Shown piece by piece: positions 25,762-32,401 of a DNA stretch of 64,000 nucleotides; positions within the stretch are counted from its first letter, which is position 1, and each line of letters opens with the position of its first letter. This DNA is from Micromonospora sp. NBC_01699 (GTDB lineage Bacteria; Actinomycetota; Actinomycetes; Mycobacteriales; Micromonosporaceae). Made by a program: the position numbers and the translations under genes. The notes below the pieces were generated by a model that worked only from the letters and a program-made list of their open reading frames with translations, was not told where the DNA came from and made no database searches. The stretch lies in assembly GCF_036250065.1 (NCBI RefSeq), contig NZ_CP109199.1:3162001-3226000 (forward strand), given 5' to 3'.

Positions 25762-25852
25762 CGACGGCCCTGCTGGGCACCTCGCCCGCCCGGCGCCGCC
25801 CGACGTCGGGGTCGACCGGCCCCGATGCGCAGAGTCAACCGCTGGAGGACAG

Positions 25853-26995
25853 ATGGGTAGTCTCGGCAGACGGCGCCTGGTCGCCGGGCTCGTGAGTTGT
25901 GCGGTGCTGGCCGGCTGCGGCACCGCGGACGGCACCGGCTCCGGATCCACCGCACCGGGCGGGAAGACCTCGGTCAAGCTGCAACTACAGTGGTTCGTGC
26001 AGGCCCAGTTCGCCGGCTACATCGCCGCCGTGGACAAGGGCTTCTACCGGGAGCAGGGCCTCGACGTGGAGATCGTCGAGGGCGGTGTCGACATCGTGCC
26101 GCAGACGGTGCTGGCGCAGGGCCAGGCCGACTTCGCGGTGGCCTGGGTGCCGAAGGCGCTCGCCTCGCGGGAGCAGGGCGCGGGCATCACCGACATCGCC
26201 CAGATCTTCCAACGCTCCGGCACCTACCAGGTCAGTTTCGCCGACCGGGGGATCCGTACGGCCGCCGACCTGAAGGGACGCAAGGTCGGCAACTGGGGGT
26301 TCGGCAACGAGTTCGAGCTGTTCGCCGGGATGACGAAGGCGGGTCTCGATCCGGGCCGGGACGTCACCCTGGTGCAGCAGCAGTTCGACATGCAGGCGTT
26401 GCTGCGCGGGGACATCGACGCCGCGCAGGCGATGAGCTACAACGAGTACGCCCAGTTGCTGGAGGCGAAGGACCCGAAGACCGGTCAGCTCTACCGGCCG
26501 GAGGCGTTCACGGTGCTGGACTGGAACACGCTCGGCACCGCTATGTTGCAGGACGCGGTCTGGGCCAACAGCGACCGGTTGGCGCAGGACGAGGCGTACC
26601 GGGAGACGGCGGTGAAGTTCCTCACCGGCACGATCAAGGGGTGGGCGTACTGCCGGGACAATCCGCAGCAGTGCCGGGATCTGGTGGTCGCCCGGGGCGC
26701 CAAGCTGGGCGCCAGCCACCAGCTCTGGCAGACGAACGAGGTCAACAAGCTGGTCTGGCCGGCGCCGAAGGGGATCGGGCTGATCGACGAGACGGCCTGG
26801 AAGGCCACCGTCGAGCTGGCCCTGAATACTCGTAACCAGGACGGGCGAACGGTGCTGACCAAGCAGCCGGATCGGGCCGCGTACACCAACGAGTACGTCC
26901 AGCGGGCACTGGACGCGCTCAAGGGCTCGGGTGTCGACGTCACCGGCGCGGGCTTCCAGCCGGCCACGGTCACCCTGAACGAGGGCGGCGCCTGA
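25853..26995 (+). CDS. NMT1/THI5-type substrate-binding lipoprotein
   Basis: This is a 380-residue extracytoplasmic solute-binding protein. The lipobox VLAGC lies at the end of a short signal peptide, so it should be lipid-anchored. The NMT1/THI5 domain starts at KLQLQWFVQAQFAGYIAA, followed by DKGFYREQGLDVEIV and IQPQ-like VPQTVLAQGQADFAVAW. Proteins of this class bind thiamine-pyrimidine precursors and other pyrimidine-like heterocycles, which fits the catabolic genes upstream. RBS GGAGGACAG. A hairpin follows the gene. Confidence 0.92.
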   Translation: MGSLGRRRLVAGLVSCAVLAGCGTADGTGSGSTAPGGKTSVKLQLQWFVQAQFAGYIAAVDKGFYREQGLDVEIVEGGVDIVPQTVLAQGQADFAVAWVPKALASREQGAGITDIAQIFQRSGTYQVSFADRGIRTAADLKGRKVGNWGFGNEFELFAGMTKAGLDPGRDVTLVQQQFDMQALLRGDIDAAQAMSYNEYAQLLEAKDPKTGQLYRPEAFTVLDWNTLGTAMLQDAVWANSDRLAQDEAYRETAVKFLTGTIKGWAYCRDNPQQCRDLVVARGAKLGASHQLWQTNEVNKLVWPAPKGIGLIDETAWKATVELALNTRNQDGRTVLTKQPDRAAYTNEYVQRALDALKGSGVDVTGAGFQPATVTLNEGGA

Positions 26996-27017
26996 GCGTC
27001 GGCACGACCGCGTCCCG

Positions 27018-27048
27018 GAGGCCCGTCCCGCCCGACGGGGCGGGCCTC
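27018..27048 (+). terminator. Hairpin terminator ending the pyrimidine operon
   Basis: GAGGCCCG and CGGGCCTC form an 8-bp stem that extends inward through a GC-rich interior, followed by GCCCGTTTCCC. It lies 23 bases after the stop of the binding-protein gene. Confidence 0.6.
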
Positions 27049-27082
27049 GCCCGTTTCCCAACAGATGAGACGAAGTCTATTA

Positions 27083-27108
27083 CCTACCAAGCCTATAGGT
27101 TTTATTGG
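27083..27108. promoter_or_regulatory. AT-rich dyad upstream of the cysteine dioxygenase gene
   Basis: In an unusually AT-rich 50-base stretch, the palindrome CCTATAGG (27092-27099) is flanked by CCAA (27087-27090) and TTGG (27105-27108). It sits 45-70 bases before the start codon and may be the operator of a sulfur- or cysteine-responsive regulator. Confidence 0.35.
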
Positions 27109-27153
27109 CTAGGGTGGGTGCACTGGACCGATCGCTTTCGACGAGGAATGACG

Positions 27154-27606
27154 ATGACCATCAACTCCACCGACCCGCTCGCCATCGCCCGCCGGTACGC
27201 CTCGGACCCGGCCTCCTGGCCGGAACCGGCCCGGTTCGACCCGGTCGAACGCTGGTACTCCCGCCTCGCCGGCACCGACGAGTACGAGGTCTGGCTGCTG
27301 ACCTGGCTGCCCGGTCAGTCGACCGACCTGCACGACCACGGCGGCTCCTCCGGTGGTTTCGTGGTGTCCGCCGGTGCGCTCACCGAGGAGATCGTGGTCG
27401 GTGGCGAACTCCGGCCGACCGTGCTGCGCGCCGGCACCGGGCGCCAGTTCGGCCCGCAGCACGTGCACCGGGTCAGCAACCGGGGCGACGAGCCGGCGGT
27501 CAGTGTGCACGTCTACCTGCCGGCGCTGCGCCGGATGACCCGTTACGAACTCGACGGCGGCAAGCTTCGGGTGGCCGAGGTCGCCGAGGCGGGAGTGGCC
27601 TGGTGA
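27154..27606 (+). CDS. Cysteine dioxygenase (cupin)
   Basis: This 150-residue non-heme iron cupin oxidises L-cysteine to cysteine sulfinic acid. Fe ligands are visible as His60 and His62 in TDLHDHGGSSGGF, with a third His in FGPQHVHRVSN (103 or 105). The ATG at 27154 is chosen because AGGA lies 6 bases upstream; earlier in-frame starts lack spacing or RBS. The stop overlaps the GTG of the rhodanese gene (GTGA), so both products are made together and probably act in one sulfur pathway. Confidence 0.9.
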   Translation: MTINSTDPLAIARRYASDPASWPEPARFDPVERWYSRLAGTDEYEVWLLTWLPGQSTDLHDHGGSSGGFVVSAGALTEEIVVGGELRPTVLRAGTGRQFGPQHVHRVSNRGDEPAVSVHVYLPALRRMTRYELDGGKLRVAEVAEAGVAW

Positions 27607-28106
27607 AACTGATCAACTCGGCGCACCGGCAGATCGGCTGTCCGGACACCAGCGCACCGGTGGGATCCCGGAGCATCGACGAGATCCTGGAGGCGGCCCG
27701 GCTGCGGCTGCGTCGACTCGACCCGGAGGCGGGGCATCTCGCGTACCGGGGTGGGGCGCTGCTGGTCGACATCCGGCCGGCCGCCCAGCGGGCCGCGAAC
27801 GGCTCAATCCCCGGCGCGCTGGTGATCGAGCGCAACGTGCTGGAGTGGCGGCTCGACCCGCGCAGCGACGCCCGGTTGCCGGTCGCGGACCGGTACGACC
27901 TGCCGGTGGTGATCTTCTGTCAGGAGGGCTACACCTCCTCGCTGGCCGCCGCCGCACTACAGGACGTCGGCCTCTACCGGGCCACCGACATCGTGGGTGG
28001 CTTCGCGGCCTGGCGGCTGGCCGGTCTGCCGGCGTTCGGCCCGACCGACGTCTACGCCCACCTGACCACCGCGCCCCCGGCGACCGCCGACCGGGCGTAC
28101 CCCTGA
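27603..28106 (+). CDS. Rhodanese-like sulfurtransferase
   Basis: This 167-residue protein has one rhodanese domain (about 30-150). The persulfide cysteine Cys106 lies in the loop VIFCQEGYTSSLAA, and the domain-typical GALLVDIRPAAQ and GGFAAWRLAGLPA are present. Coupling by a GTGA overlap with cysteine dioxygenase suggests it handles sulfite, thiosulfate or persulfide produced from cysteine oxidation. The N-terminal 25 residues are outside the usual domain. Confidence 0.88.
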   Translation: MKLINSAHRQIGCPDTSAPVGSRSIDEILEAARLRLRRLDPEAGHLAYRGGALLVDIRPAAQRAANGSIPGALVIERNVLEWRLDPRSDARLPVADRYDLPVVIFCQEGYTSSLAAAALQDVGLYRATDIVGGFAAWRLAGLPAFGPTDVYAHLTTAPPATADRAYP

Positions 28107-28163
28107 TTTCGCGCGCCACCGCGCTGCGGGACGGCACGGAACACCAGCGCTAGGAGGCCCCTC

Positions 28164-28775
28164 ATGTCGGTCATCGCGATCAGCCCGCGCACGTACTCAC
28201 CGTCGAGCGGATCGGTCCGGTCGACCCTCGCGCGTCGGCGGCCCGTGCCGAGCGGCGCCCCCACCACCCTCACCGTCACCCTCGACATCACGTTGAGCGA
28301 CGGCGACACCCTGACCCCGCAGGCCACCCGCCTGCTGGAACTGGTCCAGCAGCTGGTCGAGCACGGTGACCGGGGGGCGGGTGTCGCGGACGTCACCGGC
28401 ATCGCCCTGGCCGTCGAGCCGGCACCGGTCACACCCTTCGTCGGCGACGCCGAGCCGGCCACCGACCGGTTCGCTCCACTGCGGATCCTGGCCGGCTCCC
28501 GCAAGGTGCTGCGCGACGGCGCGCCGATCCCGCTCACCCGGTTGGAGTACGACCTGCTGGTGTTCCTGGCCGAGCACCCGCGCCGGGTGTTCACCCGACT
28601 CCAGTTGCTCAACAGCGTCTGGGGTTACGAACACGCGATCGCCCGCACCGTCGACGTGCACGTACGCCGGCTGCGGGCCAAGGTGGGCGAGGCGGTGCCG
28701 CTGGTGACGACGGTGTACGGGGTCGGCTACCGGCTCGCCGACGAGGCCCGGGTCAGCGTCGACCGCGACGCGTAG
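28164..28775 (+). CDS. OmpR-type winged-helix protein without receiver domain (paralogue 1)
   Basis: This 203-residue protein ends in a Trans_reg_C winged helix (about 105-195), with LTRLEYDLLVFLAEHPRRVF, TVDVHVRRLRAKVG and VYGVGYRL. There is no phospho-receiver domain. Instead residues about 35-70 form a small beta/helix region (LTVTLDITLSDGD, then a helix RLLELVQQLVEHG) that is also present in the paralogue at 29927. RBS TAGGAGG. It lies downstream of the cysteine dioxygenase-rhodanese pair with a 57-base gap. Confidence 0.87.
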   Translation: MSVIAISPRTYSPSSGSVRSTLARRRPVPSGAPTTLTVTLDITLSDGDTLTPQATRLLELVQQLVEHGDRGAGVADVTGIALAVEPAPVTPFVGDAEPATDRFAPLRILAGSRKVLRDGAPIPLTRLEYDLLVFLAEHPRRVFTRLQLLNSVWGYEHAIARTVDVHVRRLRAKVGEAVPLVTTVYGVGYRLADEARVSVDRDA

Positions 28776-28809
28776 CCGCGCGCCGGTACCGGGGTGTGCC
28801 GGTGCCGGC

Positions 28810-29733
28810 TCAGCCCAGCCAGGCCGCGATGACCACCAGGGTCACGGCGGCGGCGAGGGTGGACAGCACGACGGCGTCCCGGGCCAGTGACTCGGCCCGC
28901 CCGTACCGGGTGGCGTAGACGAAGACGTTCTGCGCCGTCGGCAGGGCCGAGGTGACCACCGCCGCGAGCAGCGTCGGCCCGCCGAGCCCGAGGGCGAACC
29001 GTCCGATCAGGTAGGCCAGTGCCGGTTGGACCAGCACCTTGAGGCCGACCGCGGTGTAGCGTTCGACCGCCTCCGGGCCGCCGCGCAGCGGCCGGCTGCC
29101 GGGCAGCGACATGCCGAGGGCGAGCAGAGCCAGCGGTACGGCGGCCGACCCGACCAGCTCGAACGGCCGCATCACCGGATCCGGCAGCGGTACGCCGCTG
29201 ACCGCGACGGCCAGCCCGGCGGCGCAGCCCAGCATGATCGGATTGCGGGCCGGCAGCAGGGCGAGTCGCCGGGCCGAGGGGCGGGCTCCGGTGGCGCTGG
29301 CGTCCAGCACGCCGAGCGCGAGCGGCGAGGCCAGCAGCACCTGGAACAGCAGCACCGGCGCCACGAAGGACGCGTCGCCGAGGACGTACGCGGCCACCGG
29401 CAGGCCGAGGTTCGCCGCGTTGACGTACGAGGCGCTGAGCGCGCCGACCGTCGCCTCGCCGGCCGGTCGGTGCCACACCCAGCGGGCGAGCGCCAGGTAG
29501 GCCGCCGCGACCAGTACCGTACTGAGCACGAAGACGGCCAGGGCCGGGGTGAACACCTCGGCGAGCGAGGAACGCGCCAGCGTGGTGAACAGCAGTGCCG
29601 GGGCGGCGACGAAGAAGGCGAGTCGGGCCAGTACCGTCGTGCCGTCGGGGCCGAGCAGGCCGGTGCGGCCGATCAGGTAACCGGCGAGCGTGACCGTCCA
29701 GATGACCGTGAAACCGGTCAGTACTCCCCGCAC
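28810..29733 (-). CDS. AEC family transporter (auxin efflux carrier type)
   Basis: This is a roughly 307-residue membrane transporter with about ten hydrophobic helices in two repeats. Family marks are PTAQNVFVYATRYG and YVNAANLGLPVAAYVLG. Proteins of this family export or import small organic acids or thiols. The GTG at 29733 (MRGVLTGFTV) gives the family length; the frame is open further upstream, but that stretch is not membrane-like. It lies between two paralogous regulators, converging with the first and diverging from the second, which suggests control by one of them. Confidence 0.87.
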   Translation of the reverse strand: MRGVLTGFTVIWTVTLAGYLIGRTGLLGPDGTTVLARLAFFVAAPALLFTTLARSSLAEVFTPALAVFVLSTVLVAAAYLALARWVWHRPAGEATVGALSASYVNAANLGLPVAAYVLGDASFVAPVLLFQVLLASPLALGVLDASATGARPSARRLALLPARNPIMLGCAAGLAVAVSGVPLPDPVMRPFELVGSAAVPLALLALGMSLPGSRPLRGGPEAVERYTAVGLKVLVQPALAYLIGRFALGLGGPTLLAAVVTSALPTAQNVFVYATRYGRAESLARDAVVLSTLAAAVTLVVIAAWLG

Positions 29734-29808
29734 TCGATCATCGTGGACCGCCCCGCCGGATTTCCCAAGATCTGGTACGCAGAGCGAGCGTTCAGTTTCG
29801 ATGCGTGC

Positions 29809-29822
29809 GTCAATTGTCACAT
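29809..29822 (+). promoter_or_regulatory. Tandem heptad repeat, possible OmpR-type site
   Basis: GTCAATT and GTCACAT stand directly in tandem in the divergent region between the AEC transporter and the second winged-helix gene. OmpR-type winged-helix proteins usually bind such direct repeats. This region is AT-richer than its surroundings. Confidence 0.3.
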
Positions 29823-29926
29823 TCATGCAACGTAAAGGCCCCTTGACCCTGCCCGTGGTGGCCGGAAACATCGAGCCTGCGGCACCACGAGCCGCGGGGA
29901 ATTCCCCCCACCAGCCAAGGAGGACC

Positions 29927-30586
29927 ATGTCGGTCAGCCCCGCCTCGTCGCGTGCCGGATGGCACACGTCCCAGCCAACGGGACCTGGTCGCCCGCCGGG
30001 TGCCCAGCGGCGCCCGCCCAGCGCAGGGGCGCCCGCGCTGACCGTGACACTGTCCATTCCGCTCGGTGGGGAGGAGGTGCTGACCCCGTCGGCGCAGCGG
30101 CTGCTCGACGCCGCCCGCGAACTGCTCGAACACGGGCAGGCCACGGTCATCTCCGGACAGTCCCTCGGCGACCGGCGTACCGCCGAGCCGGCGGCGCTGC
30201 GACCACCGGCCCGACCCGCGACGCCGGAGCCGAACGACGCCGGCCAGGTCTCGACCGAAGCGTCCGCCGCCGACCCGACCTCGCCCGAGGTGCGCATCCT
30301 CGCCGCGTCCCGCTCCGTGCTGCTCGACGACCAACCACTGCCGCTGACCCGGCTGGAGTTCGACCTTCTGCTGCACCTGGTCGAGCACCCCCGGCGGGTC
30401 TTCACCCGGCTGCAACTGCTCGCCGCCGTCTGGGGCTACGAGCACACCGGCGTACGCACGGTCGACGTGCACGTACGTCGGCTGCGCGGCAAGGTCGGCG
30501 CGGACGTCCCCCTGGTCACCACCGTGTACGGGGTGGGCTACCGACTCGCCGACGAGGCGCGGATCACCATCGACCAGACCGGCTGA
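29927..30586 (+). CDS. OmpR-type winged-helix protein without receiver domain (paralogue 2)
   Basis: This 219-residue protein is clearly a duplicate of the one at 28164. It shares the LTVTLSIPL beta segment, the RLLDAARELLEHG helix, a variable Pro/Ala-rich middle, and a near-identical DNA-binding domain (EHPRRVFTRLQLL, AVWGYEHTGVRTVDVHVRRL, PLVTTVYGVGYRLADEAR). It has no receiver domain. RBS AAGGAGGA. It is divergent from the AEC transporter gene and is the more likely of the two to control it. Confidence 0.88.
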   Translation: MSVSPASSRAGWHTSQPTGPGRPPGAQRRPPSAGAPALTVTLSIPLGGEEVLTPSAQRLLDAARELLEHGQATVISGQSLGDRRTAEPAALRPPARPATPEPNDAGQVSTEASAADPTSPEVRILAASRSVLLDDQPLPLTRLEFDLLLHLVEHPRRVFTRLQLLAAVWGYEHTGVRTVDVHVRRLRGKVGADVPLVTTVYGVGYRLADEARITIDQTG

Positions 30587-30601
30587 CCCCGTTCGGGCAG
30601 G

Positions 30602-31249
30602 ATGGACCGGGTGAGGATCCGCCCGATCAGCCCCGAGTCGCTGGTCCAGGAACTGGCCGACCGGCTCGCAGCCGTTCGCCCCGGAACGCCGGTACGGGTG
30701 GCGGTCGACGGTCCGGCCGCCGCCGGACCGGACGAACTCGCCGACGCCCTGGTCGACCCGCTGCGCCTGCGCGGCCGCCCGGCACTGCCGATCAGGGCCA
30801 CCGACTTCCTCCGGCCGGCGTCCCTGCGCTACGAGTTCGGGCGGGACAACCCGGACGCGTTCTACACCGACTGGCTGGACGAGGCGGGACTGCGGCGCGA
30901 GGTGCTCGACCCGGCCGGACCCGGCGGCACCGGCCGGATCCTGCCGTCGCTGTGGAACGCGCGCACCGACCGGGCCAGCCGGGCCGACTACGTCGACCTG
31001 CCGGCCGGGGCGGTGCTCCTGATCAGCGGGCCACTGCTGCTCGGTGGCGGCCTGCCCTTCGACGTCAGCGTCCACCTTGTCCTGTCGCCGGCCGCTTTGG
31101 CCCGACGCACCGACCCGAACGACGCCTGGACCCTGCCCGCCTTTGCCCGCTACAGCGAGGAGGTGGCCCCGGCGACCTTCGCCGACGTGGTGGTACGGAT
31201 GGACGACGCCCGCCGGCCCGCCCTGGTCGAACCGGGCGGGCCGGGCTGA
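30602..31249 (+). CDS. Uridine kinase-like protein with degenerate P-loop
   Basis: This is a 215-residue protein of the P-loop nucleoside kinase fold, often annotated as uridine kinase. The N-terminal motif reads VAVDGPAAAGPDELADALV where an active kinase would have G-x-x-x-x-G-K-T/S; the Lys and Thr are missing. Later family elements remain (ATDFLRPASLRYEFG, PSLWNARTDRASR, VHLVLSPAALARRTD). It may have lost ATP binding and act as a binding or regulatory protein. It starts 15 bases after the second winged-helix gene and could be cotranscribed. Confidence 0.75.
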   Translation: MDRVRIRPISPESLVQELADRLAAVRPGTPVRVAVDGPAAAGPDELADALVDPLRLRGRPALPIRATDFLRPASLRYEFGRDNPDAFYTDWLDEAGLRREVLDPAGPGGTGRILPSLWNARTDRASRADYVDLPAGAVLLISGPLLLGGGLPFDVSVHLVLSPAALARRTDPNDAWTLPAFARYSEEVAPATFADVVVRMDDARRPALVEPGGPG

Positions 31250-31317
31250 ACCGCGCCCCGCCGGCACGGCGGGTCGGGCCGGCCCGGAAGGTGCCGGGGC
31301 GGCCGTGAAAATTCCTG

Positions 31318-31343
31318 GTTTGACGGCCGCCCGATACGGGTAT
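31318..31343 (+). promoter_or_regulatory. SigB/SigF-like promoter (DksA-type gene)
   Basis: GTTT (31318-31321), 16 bases, GGGTAT (31338-31343): a perfect match to the stress sigma consensus. It lies 82 bases upstream of the zinc-finger gene. A 9-bp inverted repeat (31298-31306 with 31323-31331) overlaps it and could be an operator or an upstream terminator stem. Confidence 0.6.
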
Positions 31344-31425
31344 GCGCCCGGTCACGGTGGACCGCGCCGGACCAACCGGGTCCTGGCAGCGAGTCCACCG
31401 CCGTCACGGAAAGGCAGGGCAGCGC

Positions 31426-31824
31426 ATGCTCGTCAACGTTGCGGTCGACACGGACCGTTCCCAGGCGGACATCGACCTGATCCGGGTCGCCCTGGAGGCT
31501 CGCTTCGACGAGCTGACCGGCGAGTACGACGACGCCCTGTTGCAGAGCCAGGTGCTGCGGCTGGTGGAGGTCGGTGACACCGCCGGTGACGACCAGGCCG
31601 ACAGCGGAACCAAGACCGCCGAGCGGGACACCGCACAGTCGTTGCTGCGGACCATTCTGGACCGCCGGGCGCAGTTCGAGCACGCGCTGGCCCGGTTGGC
31701 CGAGGGAACCTACGGCTGGTGCGAGGGGTGTTCCGCGCCGATCCCGGTGGAACGGTTGGAGATCTTCCCGTCCGCCACCACCTGTGTCTCCTGCAAGCAG
31801 GTACGGGAGCGGCGAGCCGCCTGA
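31426..31824 (+). CDS. TraR/DksA-type zinc finger protein
   Basis: This is a 132-residue protein with an N-terminal helical hairpin (about 10-90) and a C-terminal four-cysteine zinc finger: CEGC and CVSC in YGWCEGCSAPIPVERL and FPSATTCVSCKQV. This is the DksA/TraR architecture of proteins that enter the RNA polymerase secondary channel; the Asp-rich tip typical of DksA is not obvious, so the role could differ. The ATG at 31426 is used; upstream in-frame codons lie within the promoter region. Confidence 0.88.
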   Translation: MLVNVAVDTDRSQADIDLIRVALEARFDELTGEYDDALLQSQVLRLVEVGDTAGDDQADSGTKTAERDTAQSLLRTILDRRAQFEHALARLAEGTYGWCEGCSAPIPVERLEIFPSATTCVSCKQVRERRAA

Positions 31825-31953
31825 CCCGGGTGCACCCCGGCGACGGTTCGCCCGGTTCACCCGGCTCGGGTGAGCCTCGCTCACCCGGCTCGGGGCGACC
31901 CTTGGGGGAAGCACCGGCCGGGGGAGCCGGTGGCACACGGATGGGGGACAGTG

Positions 31954-32382
31954 ATGGCCAGCAATCCGTACTCGACCTTCGAGGCGTCGATCGACAAGAC
32001 GAACCTCATCCTCAAGGACATCGAGCATGCGTACGGGTGGCCGAAGCAACGGCGCAACCAGTCGTACGCGGCGCTGCGCACGGTGTTGCAGCTGCTCCGG
32101 GACCGGCTGCCGGTGCAGGAGAGCGTCCAGTTCGCGGCCCAGTTGCCGGTACTGGTGCGCGGCGTCTACTTCGAGGGCTGGCAGCCGAGCGACGTACCGG
32201 TCAAGCTGAACCGCGAGGACTTCCTCTACGAGGTCCGGCAGGGCTTCCCGTACGAGGTCGACGGGGGCGCCGAGGGTGTGGTGAAGACCGTTCTCGACGC
32301 CCTGCGCCGGCACATCAGCCCGGGGGAGTGGGACGACGTCAGGTCGACCATGCCCAAGGACCTGAGCACGATCATCCCCTGA
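31954..32382 (+). CDS. DUF2267 family protein
   Basis: This is a 142-residue helical protein matching DUF2267. Characteristic pieces are FEASIDKTNLILKDIEHAYG, SYAALRTVLQLLRDRLP, LPVLVRGVYFEGWQPSD and DVRSTMPKDLSTII. The family is cytosolic, of unknown function, and often clustered with stress genes. The ATG at 31954 follows GGGGGA by five bases. It is 129 bases after the DksA-type gene and may share the SigB-like promoter there. Confidence 0.87.
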   Translation: MASNPYSTFEASIDKTNLILKDIEHAYGWPKQRRNQSYAALRTVLQLLRDRLPVQESVQFAAQLPVLVRGVYFEGWQPSDVPVKLNREDFLYEVRQGFPYEVDGGAEGVVKTVLDALRRHISPGEWDDVRSTMPKDLSTIIP

Positions 32383-32401
32383 CCCGCGTACCGGATGGCT
32401 C

